This document shows, in pieces, positions 11,311-23,049 of a DNA stretch of 64,000 nt (its first letter is position 1; every line of letters starts with the position of its first letter). Made by a program: the position numbers and the translations under genes. Below the pieces are notes generated by a model. It searched no databases. It was not told the origin of the DNA and saw only the letters and a list, made by a program, of their open reading frames with translations. The stretch is taken from assembly GCA_946894095.1 (NCBI GenBank), contig OX335645.2, positions 17,445,001 through 17,509,000 of the forward strand. The letters run 5' to 3'. This DNA is from Incurvaria masculella (taxonomy: Eukaryota > Arthropoda > Insecta > Lepidoptera > Incurvariidae).

Positions 11311-11608
11311 AGATAAAGTAATCAATATGAAGTCGTGGAAAGGGAAATAACTCAATAGCATGACCTCTAATATTTCAACAAATTTATTTCTGCTCTATTA
11401 CATTCAAATTAGTTGAAGACAAACTGAAGCATTTATTTTCCTCTTATCCTTATTTTAACTGCAGTACAGGGAAATACATCATTAAACTCCTAAAAAATAC
11501 TTGCGAGTCCTCGTGTGTTTTCTATCCATTTTATCACGAATAGCAATTCGAGGAGTTGTTCGGTTCTTCTTCCGATTTGTCCGCGTCAGATATAAATGCT
11601 GCATCTTC

Positions 11609-12158
11609 TTAAGGCGGCCCATCCCGCTCAACTCCCAATACAAACGGGGAAAGAAGATCACGCCCATATTTATTGTCAAAGATCCTAAATTTTCATCGAA
11701 ATAGCTTTATTTGATCGCACTAGATGTCTGATGACCATTGGCATTGTAAAATTGTGTTTGGTTTCTAAGTTATAAGGTCCCAAAGTTCGAGTTTTTCGCG
11801 CGTTTTATACAATAACTTTGGAGGTGGATTACGCAATTATAAAGTAAGAATATCTTAAAAAGATTAGTCATCAGACATAGCTTATTTAATCAAGATTTAT
11901 AATCTATTTGGTTTTTGTTAGATTTTTGACTACAGCGGTCGTGGTTTACTTTTAGCTATAAGTCGTTTTGTAATTAAAATTTTCGTAAATCTTACCAAAT
12001 CATACACTATGCACATTGTCTTTTTTGTGGACATGTTGCATCTTCCTCATCACGGAGCCTGTCTTATTCATTGAAACAGAGAAGGTCCCAGAGCGCAACA
12101 GCACGGTTTTGTACCGTGCCCGCGAATGAGTTGGTCCTGCCGGGTTGGGCCACCTTAA
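11609..12158 (-). mobile_element. T1 TTAA-flanked MITE, full length
   Basis: 550 bp, ends TTAAGGCGGCCC..GGGCCACCTTAA. The interior is nearly identical in order to the copies at 5585 and 40456. Non-coding. Confidence 0.9.
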
Positions 12159-12275
12159 AGTTTACCTGTTAACACCATCATCGATGCAATTTCTAACTCC
12201 CGAGAACCGAGTGTTAGGTTAGGTTAGGTTGCCTCTCACTACCGATCTCCTGTCAACGTTAGCTTGCAGGGTGTT

Positions 12276-12426
12276 TACCATGTTAAATCATCGCCGGGTG
12301 AACAGGCAAGTGAGGGTTTAAATTTGACGTTTAGTTTCATTTAGTACCATGCTAACGGTCAAACGACGTGTTATTCGGCGAAGTGTACTGAAATTAACTA
12401 GTTAGCATGGTACGAAATGCAACTAA
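12276..12426. mobile_element. inverted-repeat element with GTACCATGCTAAC arms
   Basis: TTAGTTTCATTTAGTACCAT.. at 12331-12356 is complementary to ..ATGGTACGAAATGCAACTAA at 12401-12426, two 26-bp arms 44 bp apart. Related blocks (GCCGGGTGA, TTTCGTACCATGC, CGACGTGTTATTCGG) recur at 42477-42585, and part of it at 3380-3405. Confidence 0.6.
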
Positions 12427-12529
12427 CCGCAGATTGAATCACTAACTAGCCTTTGTGCCTGCGCACCGGCGAGTTGATTTACCATGGTAGCCCCTCATTC
12501 TTGTTTCGTAATGAAGGAGCGAGGTCTAG

Positions 12530-12770
12530 GTAGGGCGTTCGCTGCTCCGTCAAGCCTCCGCGCCGCTCCGCCTCCGCCCTGCTATAGTAAACAACGTGAA
12601 GTTTTTATTTAATTGTACCTCGCGAGTGGCGACCGCAGCGCCGCTAGTTAGCCTCGGCCGGCCGGCGCGGCGTTATCGGCCCGCCATCAACACTGGAGTG
12701 CTGTCGTGGGCATTGTGGACCCGCCCGACGCGTACCCTGCGATATGTTCGCTCCAATCTACTCGGCGTTT
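12530..12770. promoter_or_regulatory. CpG-rich patch, possible promoter or first exon
   Basis: A GC- and CpG-rich stretch (GCGCCGCTCCGCCTCCGCCC, CGGCCGGCCGGCGCGGCGTT) in AT-rich surroundings, about 5.4 kb upstream of the sky start codon. The element CGCGAGTGGC followed by GGCGTTATC also occurs in the sky 5' region (17873-17932). An alternative sky promoter or non-coding exon is possible but unproven. Confidence 0.3.
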
Positions 12771-13344
12771 CTTAGAGCTTGATATGTCTAAGCTGTCAGT
12801 GGGCTTGTTGTTTGTATTAGACGAGGGTAAACATATACTTTTATTCCGCGCCTACGATCAATAGATATTTTTTTTATTTTATTAATAAAAACGACCTTTT
12901 AAGTCATACTTGTGGACGATATGCCATGAAAACTATTCAAGTAACATGTTGGTATCTAACATACAATGTAAAACTTTATCTAAAATTTTGCTGAACTTAC
13001 TTTAGTGAAAACATTTCACTTACGTGGAACAGCAAGGCAAATAGTTCAGAATTCCGGGTTGTGGGTTAACATCATCACAGCAGGTGTGGTATTTGACTTT
13101 CTGGACGGTACTATGAAAAAATGCAAAAAAATTTAACGTTAGGTCTGGAGTAACTAATGAGTGGAAACAATATCACACACACATACACGATATTGCATAC
13201 GATCTGTCTCGTTAATTTTTGCCTCATGTTCGAGCGTATGTTATTTAAGGTCTGTGGGCTAGTCATAGAACTCGAGCGAGAAGGTCTCACCCGAGCAGCT
13301 GTCACCCTTCATGTTGAAAACATGTTGGTGGATTTTTTCTTTTC
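12771..13344. other. no gene seen
   Basis: AT-rich DNA without recognisable repeat or coding signal. Confidence 0.45.
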
Positions 13345-13527
13345 TTATACAGTAGCTAATACCAAACTGACAGTCACGATATGAGCCTAAAACCCTACAT
13401 GGGAACTAGGTGCCATGCCCGGCCAACCTCGGCGGTCGAAAACGGTCTAGAACCTAACCGCGCTTAGAGTTGCTTCACCCAGCTTATCAAACCGCAAGGC
13501 GTCGCGCCACTGGGCTACCGAGGCTGA
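13345..13527 (-). mobile_element. SINE with composite tRNA/5S-like head, truncated body
   Basis: On the minus strand it starts CAGCCTCGGTAGCCCAGTGG, with a consensus A-box TAGCCCAGTGG (13507-13517). Then comes AGCTGGGTGAAGCAACTCTA..GCGCGGTTAGG, reminiscent of the 5S rRNA internal region. The body then jumps to the family 1 GGCATGGCACC / tail region. Confidence 0.65.
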
Positions 13528-14160
13528 CACATTTATCTATATAATGACAGCTACTCGTGTGAGAACTTGTCGTGTTCGTCTCGTGCAAGGGCTAGGCCAA
13601 GGTAGAATGGAAGCCTTAGTCCACCGTAGTTAGCAGTTGGCGGGTCCGAATGACGGTGGTTGCACCACGGAATTGGGGATGGTTAGAAATTGCTATTATC
13701 TTGCTTCACTAGCGTGGATTTGTCGCCGTATTACAGCGGGCGCACGGACTTCGTCGGGACAAGTGTTCCAAAATGGTGACTTGTTCTAGTAGTAATAGTT
13801 ATTTTTGCAAGTATAGAGTTGACTTCCACACAAGGGAGCAACGTACGCCAGGCGTATAAATATGAGGCCGAGATAAGCGGGCAGTAGTGAGGTGAGATGC
13901 AGCGACCGTAGCGCTCTCTACATAGAGCTGCTATAACTCTATTTCAGATAAGCGCGATGCACCACGCACCCCTCCACTTTTACAAGAACAAAAGACTTAC
14001 TTGTGATTAGTCCGCTATCCCCGACGGCGCCGATATTCCGGCCGGTTTCACACGTGCCCATTCTTTTAGTCGTGACTCGGACGTTGTACGGTACGGACGT
14101 GCTTTCCAAATATATGGCGTGCGAGTTATCTTCGATATTCCGAAGTATTTACAAACTTAA
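13528..14160. other. no gene seen
   Basis: Low-copy DNA. No coding, RNA or repeat feature is identified. Confidence 0.4.
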
Positions 14161-14164
14161 AAAT

Positions 14165-14302
14165 ATGAGTAATCCTTCGCCATCTCCGGCGACTCCAAAT
14201 ATTCAAAAACAAAAGACACGACCGTTGTCTTCTACCGAAGAAACTATGATCAATAATTATTTCGTGAGTTTTAAAGAAGTGAGACATCGGTTTAAAAGAT
14301 AA
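14165..14302 (+). other. small open frame, possible transposon exon remnant
   Basis: A 45-codon frame, MSNPSPSPATPNIQ followed by a basic stretch and TEETMINNYF, ends in TAA. The S/P-rich basic start followed by a short helical segment resembles N-termini of uncharacterised insect transposon-associated proteins, but I cannot name the family. No neighbouring exon is found. Confidence 0.25.
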
Positions 14303-14471
14303 TACATTAAACATCAATCTATTGTTTTTTTTATAAATGTAATCTCACAATATTCTAAGGTATTTTTTTTTAAATAATATTTATTTAGGATTTAGGTTTC
14401 CGTATCTGCACGGAAGCTTATTACTATGATTACGGCCGTCTTTATCGGTGCTTTTAAATGTTTTTTTAGCA

Positions 14472-14667
14472 TTAAGAGCATAATGAGGTGATCATGTACC
14501 ATATAATGGCTCGTGCCTGATTCCTCAGTCAAAAAAATAATATTTTTCTAACATTCTGCACATTCAATTAATCAACTGAGCGCTACGTCTATGTTATTGT
14601 TTTTTGATACATTAACTTACATCCGTTACCACTTTACATTTGTATGCGGATGTTTAAATGCTCTTAA
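14472..14667. mobile_element. TTAA-flanked MITE, family T3, short copy
   Basis: Ends CATTAAGAGCAT..ATGCTCTTAATG. The left arm (ATAATGAGGTGATC, TGCCTGATTCCTCAGTC, AATCAACTGAG..CTACGT) is collinear with the larger T3 element at 34261-35019. Length is 196 bp including TTAA. Confidence 0.7.
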
Positions 14668-16577
14668 TGTTTTACTAGGTATTTAAAAGCTTTTTGAAGT
14701 ATACTTTTAAGATTGGAAAATATTGGCTAAAAACATAAAAAAAAAATTGTTTACCTTAATTTTAGATTTTTTTTACTGAATAATACAGATATTAACTAAA
14801 AAATCATAACATTCGAACATAAAATGAAGCTTGGAATACAAAATGGGCATTGAAGATAATTTCGGTTTTTTAATGGCAGTCGCTGTGCAAAATTGTCCCT
14901 CAGCCAATGGACAAAGAACGCATTTCTTAAAATTTTCAAACCTTCGATTTCCGCAGCCTTCACGACAGCCTTAATCCGCAAGTGTCTTGATATAAAACCG
15001 ATCTATACACCCGACCAGATTGCCGCCAACACGCTTTTTATCAACATACCTAAGTAATACGCATAGTGACTTTTAAAATTCGAGCCTGTGTGGCAATATA
15101 ATACTTCGAACCGAAGACGGCTCGTCGGGCAAACGCACAATGGGTTTTATTGCAGGCAGCTGCATAAAACCAAGGCTTTGCCAAATATTCCTTGAAATGA
15201 CCGTTCGTAGATAATTGCCGCAACGCCGAAGGCCGACGCGCAGGTGTACGAAGGTGCGGCGTTTACAATCTTCAGATGCACGAGTCTTTACATGGAATCC
15301 TAACAATGTTCTACCTCTAAAATTCTAAACAATTTCTTATGACTATCTAAGGTACGGCGGCAGGAAACAAACACTTTACAACCCAAGCACGTGCATTAAA
15401 TACTGTTCTCTTTACTATCTAGCTACGGCGGCTAGAAACAAATACTTTACGAACACGTGCAGCACAGTTCAATATATGTGGTCCTTCACAGGAAATGTCT
15501 GCCTTACAGATTTGTGATCGCCTCACTAACAACTGCATATTTACATATAACACATACACACCTATACATCAATCAAAGATTATGTCCAGCGAATTTAAAA
15601 AATCAGGGAAACATGTAATTCGCCATACTTTAGGCATAAAAACTATTTACTTACATTTTTGTAAATGGTTGTATGTATTTTTTTTTTCAATGTAGACATT
15701 TCTTCTAAATATATAAATAAATAAATATATTTCGAAAACGCCCTTTGAAATTCTGTCAATGAGTGGAGGGAGACAAGTCACTGGATGCGTGCGTGTACAA
15801 CGGGCCGTATTATGCGCTCACGCACATTCCGAATAGTTGAACGTGATTTGGTTAAAGGGTCGCCACCCACTTGTGTTCTATCTTTATCTGTTACAGGCAG
15901 TACGTAGAGTGAGAGAGGCTTATGCTTCGCGGCTAACTGAAATAGGGTATAGTTTCGGGTAACATGCCATCAAATGCAACAAACCGATACATAGAAGCTA
16001 GTGAACATGCACCACAGTAGATGGCGCTACGCAGTAGTTATGCAGTTGTGGATCTCAAAACCTGATCCACATTGTCATCACAGAGAAGATGGTCATTTAT
16101 AGTCTAATTTCCTAATTATGTGGTATCGACGGAATAGCTAATGAGCTATTGCATAATTTATCGCAAGCTAGTATCCATATCGGAGGTCAACGACCGTTGA
16201 CTCATCCATTCATTGGTCTTTACGCGAAGGGTAGGCGTCGGGGCGCCCTTGATTATAATATATTTATAGAAGAAAGACTCACCTTTTGCCCACGACACTT
16301 TCGTAGCACTATTACTTATTCTGTGGGGTCACAGAGTGAAGGGTAAAGGGAGCCAATCCCGCGGACATATCGTATATTTATGTATGCCTATATTTATATT
16401 CAGTGCAGCATTTGTTGAACCTGGGCCTGCATATATGAAATAATTTGCATAGAAAATATGGGATATGTGGTCACAATGTATGTCTCAAAATAATAAATAT
16501 TGGTCCACTAATTCGCCGTATTAAAATAACAAATCGCCCCTGACATAACGATTTTTTGAAGTCCATTTACAAATTTT
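14668..16577. other. no gene seen; contains a ~71-bp direct duplication
   Basis: 15343-15413 and 15414-15485 are diverged tandem copies (ACTATCTAAGGTACGGCGGC / ACTATCTAGCTACGGCGGCT, then AAACAAACACTTTAC / AAACAAATACTTTAC and a CACGTGCA block). The minus-strand frame 15073-15306 has no recognisable motif. The rest is unassigned. Confidence 0.45.
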
Positions 16578-16863
16578 AAAAAATCGGCTAAGTGCGAGTC
16601 GGACTCGCACACGAAGGGTTCCGTGCCATCGTACAAGATTTAACCCAAAAAAGTATAGTATTTTTGTGGGGGGGCCCCATTTAAATTTTATTGAATTTTT
16701 AAAAAATACACACTCTGTGGAAATTTCAGCTACCTACCTATTACGGTTCATGAGATACAGCTATCGGACGGACGCAAGGACGGACGGACGGATGGACGGA
16801 CGGACAGCGGAGGCTTAGTAATATGGTTCCGTTGGCACCCTTTGGGTACGGAACCTTAAAAAC
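16578..16863 (+). mobile_element. GTCC SINE, family 2, full length
   Basis: Begins AAAAATCGGCTAAGTGCGAG with an A-box-like CGGCTAAGTGCG and a B-box-like GGGTTCCGTGCC (16616-16627). A body with TACACACTCTGTGG, a (GGAC)n microsatellite and the end GGTACGGAACC follow. The spacing of the two boxes fits a tRNA-derived head with weak matches. Confidence 0.85.
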
Positions 16864-17809
16864 CTCAAGAAAACAAAACATTTTCAGCAAGGATAAAAGG
16901 CTACTACGCACTGTAACCCAACAAACCTACCTTCATCGGCACCTTAGGTGGCTAACTTCATCTACATAGCATCGGCGCGTTTGGAGGAGGCAATGCCGCC
17001 GCCGCCGGTGGATTCTCCATATTTTTATATATTTTTTTTATTTAGTGTACTGAAATATGTAAAAGATGTAAACAAAAGTCTTTAATAAAAATATATAATA
17101 CGATTAATACGTAGTCACAATATTCTTTATTGCAGTCCATTGCATGCTAACTTTACAGATTTAACAGACTTAACACTCGTCCGTTTAGTTCGAACTGACG
17201 TAAAACATTTGTAGACCCCCTCATGCCATTTCACAGAGTCAACAATTCCAATTAACGCCACCATCATCATGGCGAAAATAGATTTTACGTGTTCATACCT
17301 GCGTATATTTTTTACGCCCAGTTATCGAGTCGTTTTCATTGGCATTCATCCAAACATGGAATCGTTGTGCGGTGTCAATATTTATCCATGTTGTTAATTT
17401 AGTCTTGGTTATCTATTGCATCCACTGGCTTTGAATTTGTACACCGATGTGAGATACAAAAACGCTGCCAGCGACCCAAACATTTCAAAGGTTTTACATT
17501 CAGATTAGTAGGTCCGTCCGTCTCGTCGTTGATGTAGATAACGTAACTTATATTTTTATGTTATTATTATTGTTTAAATAAAATGGATTAAGTCACGCCG
17601 GTGTATAACCCTGCGGAGGATACTGACGGACTGTATACTATACAAAAATATCTTTTTTCGATACACAATCTTAATAAAACATTATTTACAAAAAAGAGTC
17701 GGGTTAAAATATTTAGGCATTAATTAGAACAATAAAAATATATTTAGAGTCCATTAAATAATTCAAAGAATCGCTTTAGTCTATTTAATAAAAATAAATG
17801 TATACTTTA
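16864..17809. other. no gene seen, upstream flank of sky
   Basis: AT-rich low-copy DNA between the SINE and the GC-rich sky 5' region. Nothing recognisable. Confidence 0.4.
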
Positions 17810-18138
17810 TGCCCCAAAGACCCATCAGCCGCGCCAGTGTTGGATAAACAATCGAACGAAAACTCAGCGCCGCGAGTGGCTGTCGCGACTATCGCTTTAT
17901 TTTCCGGAGGCTGCTCGCTGGCACGGCGTTATCTGGCGCGTCGTCGCCGCCCGACTCACCGCCGCGCCGCGCCATGCCAGTTCCGTCTGCGCGCGCAACA
18001 CGGCAACATGCCACCGCGCGCTCGCCCCTAGCGCCCCCGCAGCCTTCCCGCGCGTGAACCCGCCAAGTGTCACCCGTTCGGAATATACTGTAGTGTCCGA
18101 GGTCGCGGTGCCATGTAGAGAGTCGGCCGGCCGGCAGC
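17810..18138 (+). promoter_or_regulatory. sky: GC- and CpG-rich 5' region of sky (promoter/5' UTR)
   Basis: Base composition shifts abruptly to GC-rich immediately upstream of the sky ATG. An in-frame TAG at 18091-18093 closes the coding frame, so translation does not continue upstream in this exon. No TATA box is evident. An upstream non-coding exon joined by splicing within this stretch cannot be excluded. Confidence 0.45.
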
Positions 18139-18441
18139 ATGTACATCGAGCCGGCGGAGCTGGCGCGGCAGGCGAGCGCCGAGTCGCTGGCGGCGCCGGC
18201 GCTGTGGGCGCAGTGCTTACCGTCGCCGCTGTTCGCAGGCAAGAAGGCGCCGCTGAAGAGCTTCGAGGAGGTGCAGCCGCTGCTGGCGGTGGCGCGCCGG
18301 CGCGACCTCAAGCTGCTCATCCGCGAGAACTCGTGGCCGATCAACAGCCCGGTGCGCGCGCAGCTGTGGCCGGCGCTCTGCCGCCAGCACCAGCACGGCA
18401 AGAGCATGCTCGACGGCTTCTACTGGGACATGGTCACGCAG
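18139..18441 (+). CDS. sky: skywalker / TBC1D24 orthologue, first coding exon
   Basis: Encodes 101 residues from ATG (MYIEPAELARQAS..) to a phase-0 donor CAG|GTCAGT. Residues about 56-100 (DLKLLIRENSWPINSPVRAQ, LWPALCRQHQHGKSMLDGFY) match the start of the TBC domain of Skywalker/TBC1D24. In Drosophila that protein is a Rab35 GAP controlling synaptic-vesicle sorting through endosomes. The ATG is the first after an in-frame stop 48 bp upstream, which supports this start, although other isoforms may begin elsewhere. Codons are strongly GC-ending, unlike the AT-rich surroundings. The C-terminal TBC half and the TLDc domain known from the family would lie in later exons; only the next exon is in this window. 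Confidence 0.88.
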
Positions 18442-19740
18442 GTCAGTGGCGTTCGCGTTGCACGCTGTCTTCGGCGTGGTGGATGTTGGCCGGTCCCCTC
18501 CGCGCGCGCAAAACTATATCGAATTTGGTTTCTGCGCAACCGCTGGCGATGGAAGGGGGTAGGCCAAGATCCACCCCGTCAAATGCTTTATGTTCATAGT
18601 ATATTATTTTAAAAAATATTGTCTTCGTCATAACTATTATAAAACAGTGATGAAAAGCATGCGAGTGCTTTTCGTCCTGCTAAACAATTAAAAACAGATG
18701 ATTATAGCTTACAGATTATAGCAATTATTCTTTACTTTAATAGGCGCAGAATTTGATTATTCTCTACTGTATTTTTTGTGATACTTGTGATTCGTTTGCA
18801 TACATCAGTAACGTTACATTAATTTTATTAAATTTGAGTTAGTGAGTCTATTCTTAAACTTTGTCTCATAGTATCATCAACAATCATATCAGTATCAACA
18901 ATTTATTTGTTTTTTTTTCACCTCGTTAAGATAAATTGACCTTATTTAGCAACGTGGACTCTGTGACAACGACTAGGTAGCGTACAATCTATTTACCTAT
19001 GAGTAAGGTAACTAATTAGGTCCAACAAGTCTAATTAGGTTACACATTTGTATTTATTTGATTTGGTCGGCAAACAGAGTGATTAGGAACTAACACAAAT
19101 ATAATATGTACATCATATACGTCATTTAAGTATATGATATACATGCCTGGCGTTGTAATTATATATGATATGTACTTAATATACTTATATTATTTATGAT
19201 ATTCATTCTGTAGGCAGAAATAATGTTAATAACAACGATTGTCGTTTTTGATTGATAGATTAGTTGATTGAAAATTCTTTAATACGCCACAAAAAACAGT
19301 TTAAAAAAGAAAGTATAGTGCAATAACAACACTTTTTTGTGTTTTTTATAGAGACAGCACCATAACCACTAATTATAAATTGAATAAAGTATCCGTAATT
19401 ACGCATTTGGCAATCGATCTTGGACATTTGGTCCGAAATTCCGAACAGTTACTTTTACGTAATACTCACCACCATTTTATCACATTTTTCATTCGTTATA
19501 GAAGTTAACTTGATGTGTGGCAAACTCTGCGCGTTATATTGTAATGCAAGGTTTCGAGTTCAACGCACGGACGGCGAAAAACATTTGCCCTACTCACTTC
19601 GATGGTTTATCTACCTACTCGGCTAGCTTACTAAAGTTTCGCCACCATGATGAAATGTATGGTCCTTAGTAAATACGCGTGAGTCACATGCAATTTTCCC
19701 CTGCTGATTCGAGCAGGTTTTCCTTGCAAATTGTGATCTG

Positions 19741-20102
19741 TTAAGGATGTTCCGACCCATACAATGTTTTTTTTTACACAGAACGCAAAAAGTATTGCAC
19801 TTTAAGGCACGAATTCGTCAAAAATATTAAATATAGCTATAGTAGTTGCAGCGAAAACATATTCACAATTTCAGGTTTAATGATTTCGTTGTAATTGCCG
19901 ATTGCACCGTTAGATGGCGCTGTTAAATAAAAATCGTATTTAAATAAATTGTAACAAAACCAATAATCCAGAAATTGTGAAATTGTTTTCGCTGCAAGTA
20001 ATATGACTATATTAAACTTTTATTATTAATTCGTGGCTTAAAGTGCAATACTTTTTGCGTTCAGTGTAAAAAAAAACATTGTATGGGTCGGAACATCCTT
20101 AA
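19741..20102. mobile_element. TTAA-flanked foldback MITE, family T2
   Basis: 362 bp including TTAA at both ends. TTAAGGATGTTCCGACCCAT at the left is repeated inverted at the right, and the match continues through AACGCAAAAAGTATTGCACTTTAAG. With gaps it extends to the GCAGCGAAAAC / CACAATTTC blocks, giving arms of about 130 bp. It is non-coding, and the high arm identity suggests a fairly young copy. Confidence 0.9.
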
Positions 20103-20240
20103 GAACGGCCCGTAAGCCATGCTCCCCATACAAACGTAGTTTACTAATCATTTGGAAAGCGCTATTCCAATTGAATTGATATTTAATATCTAATATCAGG
20201 TAACAAATATCTGTGTCTGCATGCTTTTGTTTTTTCGAAA
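20099..20240. repeat. dispersed repeat with CCCCATACAAACGT block
   Basis: TTAAGAACGGCCCGTAAGCC..CTCCCCATACAAACGTAG..TTTACTAATCAT..CTGTGTCTGCATGC..TTTTTTCG recurs reversed at about 51925-52028, and its last part recurs near 21165-21205. It abuts the T2 element and may be a separate TTAA-ended family, but the far end is unclear. Confidence 0.5.
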
Positions 20241-20510
20241 AATCCAAACCGAATGAAATGAAATGAATGAATGAATTACTTTATCTGATGACTGAATTAA
20301 AAGCAGTTTGATTTTGCATACTTTTTAATTCAAAATGTTTCATATTGAGCAGTTCATATTCCAGAAAATAAAAAACTTTATTAAAATAAAAAAATAAGCC
20401 GTAATTGTATGGGTAGTCCGGTGCTTATCTCGTACTAAGTTTTGACAGGTACTCTCTGAATGTGACTGAAGATAGTTTTGTATTCTCTTTAGATTCGTAA
20501 TTATCTATTT

Positions 20511-20682
20511 AAAATAAATACACACTCTGTGAAAATTTCAGCTGCCTACCTGTTAAGGTTCATGAGATACAGCCCTGTGACAGACAGACGGACGGACGGA
20601 CGAACGGACTGACCGACCGACGGACAGCGGAGGCTTAGTAATAGGGTTCCGTTGGCACCCTTTGGGTACGGAACCCTAAAAA
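20511..20682 (+). mobile_element. GTCC SINE, family 2, 5'-truncated
   Basis: Contains TACACACTCTGTG, CAGCTGCCTACC, a (GGAC)n-like stretch, GCGGAGGCTTAGTAATAGGG and GGGTACGGAACCCTAAAAA. Head lost. A fragment of the GGACTAACC-type MITE lies just upstream (20400-20455). Confidence 0.85.
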
Positions 20683-21319
20683 TTATATTTGGCCTTGACC
20701 TATTTAGTAGGAAATAGTATGTAGGCCTCCTACCGGAGAGGTCTCCGGCTGCGCTTGCCGCACGCCGCTCGCTCCCCGCATATACGTATTATAGTGGGAT
20801 GATGAAATGCAACATACAAAAACACCACTTACACCGTAAGTTTCGAATTGTTATATTGTGTAGTAAACATCATGAGCCATATTATAAACGCGACAGTTTG
20901 TTTGTTGCAACCGATCGACATATTTTATTGGCTACTTTTTATCCCGGAAAAATGTTTTTCTATGTTGTCCCGAACCAAGTTGGCTACCGCAGCTAGTTGT
21001 ATGTAACCACATATTACTCATAGTACATAATAATATGGCTAATCTATGGTTATAAGTACTTGTGCCGACGCAGCGCTCCACACACACACAGAAACAACAT
21101 ACAACTTGTCATTTGTAAACCACTGTTCCTATTCTCTTTATATTTGGTCATCAATCTATCAACGAATATCGGTGTCTGCACGCTTTTGTTTTTTTTTTTC
21201 GAAAATAAAATCCTGACTTAAACCGTGTGTTGTATTGGTTCCGGCACCATAATTTGGCCCACCGTATTTCTTCCCGTGCATGTCGTAAGACTAAAGGATT
21301 CCATGTAAAACTGTGTCCC

Positions 21320-21500
21320 TTGCTTTACTACTTATTATGTGGTTTTACTTCAACCTGTCAAAATCGAACTCGGACTACCTTTGTATGAAAAGGCAGAGTC
21401 AGCATAAACGGCAATGTCAACGTATTTACGGTGACAATTAGTAAGCTATCAAATCGAACTCAAACTCGCAAATGTTAGTTCGCTTAAGGCTGTCGTGAAG
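21320..21500. repeat. dispersed repeat, copy 1
   Basis: GGTTTTACTTCAACCTGTCA..AAATCGAACTCGGACTACC and CAAACTCGCAAATGTTAGTTCG recur at about 31570-31720, and partly inverted at 49655-49700. Confidence 0.55.
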
Positions 21501-21689
21501 TCACAGGAAATTTAAGGCATGAGAAGAAATGCATTCTTTGTCCATTGGCCGAGCTACAATTTGCACGGCTACTGCCATGAAACTAGCGAAATCGTCTTCC
21601 AGGCCCCATCGTTTCCCTACTTCTCAAAGTTGTCAGATTTTTATGTTTTTTTATCACTTGAGAAACCTTCATTCTATTTACTTTTTTTT

Positions 21690-22018
21690 TTTTTTACATG
21701 GATGGCTAATACCACACAACTACCGTTATGATATTAGCCCAATACACCACATTCCCGAAGGAATTAGGTGCCATGCCAGGACCTTCCCTTTATGAGCACG
21801 GCTACATTGAACTGGATGGAAAACACGGACAATTTTTCATTGCCGTTTCGACCATCTTTTCATCCAATGCGATGGTACCAACCCGGGCGGCCTTAAACCC
21901 TACCACCTAGTAGGGGAAGGGGACCTACAGTTTTACATGGATTCCGAACCATGGAGCAGCTCGCATTCGTGACGAAATGCACTTGTCGAACTCTGAAAGA
22001 GAAAGACAGTGGTGCAAC
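21690..22018 (-). mobile_element. SINE family 1, tRNA head missing
   Basis: The A-tail (T-run) and body are almost identical to the copies at 34325 and 36424, but the copy ends at the GTGGTGCA block before the tRNA-like head. It is therefore 5'-truncated. A short frame inside is a SINE by-product. Confidence 0.88.
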
Positions 22019-22199
22019 GTATCTAAAAACGTACAAACGTTAAAACAGAAATTTTAATTTCAATCTTTATTACCCAATATTTTTCAATTTATAAGGTACT
22101 TATATAAAAAAAATACAGATGTATATTTCGACAATATATTTTAGAATCCAAAATTTCAAAAACCTAGCATAAAATATTAAGAGCATGCAAACAGGTATC

Positions 22200-22335
22200 G
22201 TTCGTAGTATGGAGAATTATTAGGGTAATGACTCTTAACACCGACTGCGCGCGTTCTTCAATTCTCCATACCATCGAAAACCGCCATTCAATCGATTTGG
22301 CGTAAACACTAATTTGAGGAGCCAAGTCGGACTAG
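22200..22335. repeat. short inverted-repeat and GCGTAAAC-type repeat
   Basis: AGTATGGAGAATTATT at 22207 is complementary to ATTCTCCATACC at 22261. It is followed by AAACCGCCATTCAATCG and GGCGTAAACACTAATTTGAG..GTCGGACTAGGGGC, a block that recurs at 32572-32637, 42285-42345 and (inverted) 31195-31245. Confidence 0.5.
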
Positions 22336-22339
22336 GGGC

Positions 22340-22560
22340 ACTGGCCATAGTTTTTCCGGTCGCGCCTCGCGCCGTCGATGTATTTTAGGCGGCGGGCGCC
22401 GCGGTTCGACAGCACTCCGGCGGCGCGCGGCGCTGCGCGGTTATGCGGTGCATCTGGCATTGTCACGCCCAGGGGTCAAGGCTGGAGCGGTTGGCGTCCG
22501 ACCAGCGGCCGTTGGCGCATGCACCGTGTACAATCCACTCTGTGCACTGCGCTCTGCGAA
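22340..22560. promoter_or_regulatory. CpG-rich patch inside the sky intron
   Basis: A very GC-rich stretch (GCGGCGGGCGCCGCGGTTCG, CGGCGCGCGGCGCTGCGCGG) surrounded by AT-rich DNA. Candidate internal promoter or alternative first exon of sky. No conserved coding sequence is recognisable. Confidence 0.25.
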
Positions 22561-22748
22561 TAAAAATACTCGTTGCTCTATGGCCTCATTCAGTGCGGAC
22601 TAAACTTCTCTGAATACGTTTTGTTTCAGGTCCGCATCTCATTTTCTATTATTTAAACTTCTGGAAGTCAAACTTTAAGTCTCATGCCAGTCTCATCCAT
22701 GCTATACTAATATTATAAATACGCAATTAACTTTAGTCTTTTGGGGTT

Positions 22749-22818
22749 TTAAGGTGGCCCATCCCGCTCATCTCCCCATACAAAAGGGGAAAGAAGATCA
22801 CGCCCATATTTCTTGTCA
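22749..22818 (-). mobile_element. T1 MITE terminal fragment
   Basis: One T1 end is present (TTAAGGTGGCCCATCCCGCT..CATACAAAAGGGGAAAG..CTTGTCAGAGATCC), then similarity stops. It is either truncated or interrupted. Confidence 0.75.
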
Positions 22819-23049
22819 GAGATCCCAAAGTCTGCCTTTTGTGGCGAAAATTAAACTCGAAAGGGGCTAAAATAGGGGATATTGTTTTGTATGGGGAACT
22901 CATGTAATATCCTGGAAATAATTTTCAGCCCGACATCAGTCCAAAACGACATTGACTCGAGGTCCTCAAGGAAAGTGAGACCAATGAGTTTCTTGGCGGA
23001 TTCTTGTCCACTGAGTTAATCGAATTCGCGGATTAATTTGTTTGTGACG

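Noticed and set aside
12211..12230. (TTAGG)3-like stretch
   Set aside because: It matches the insect telomere motif but is only about three units and is common as a chance or interstitial sequence. Another short one is at 38873.
17889..18599. Frames of 172 and 181 codons overlapping the sky first exon
   Set aside because: Shadows of the GC-rich coding exon and 5' region in other frames. The sky frame alone matches a known protein and splice phase.
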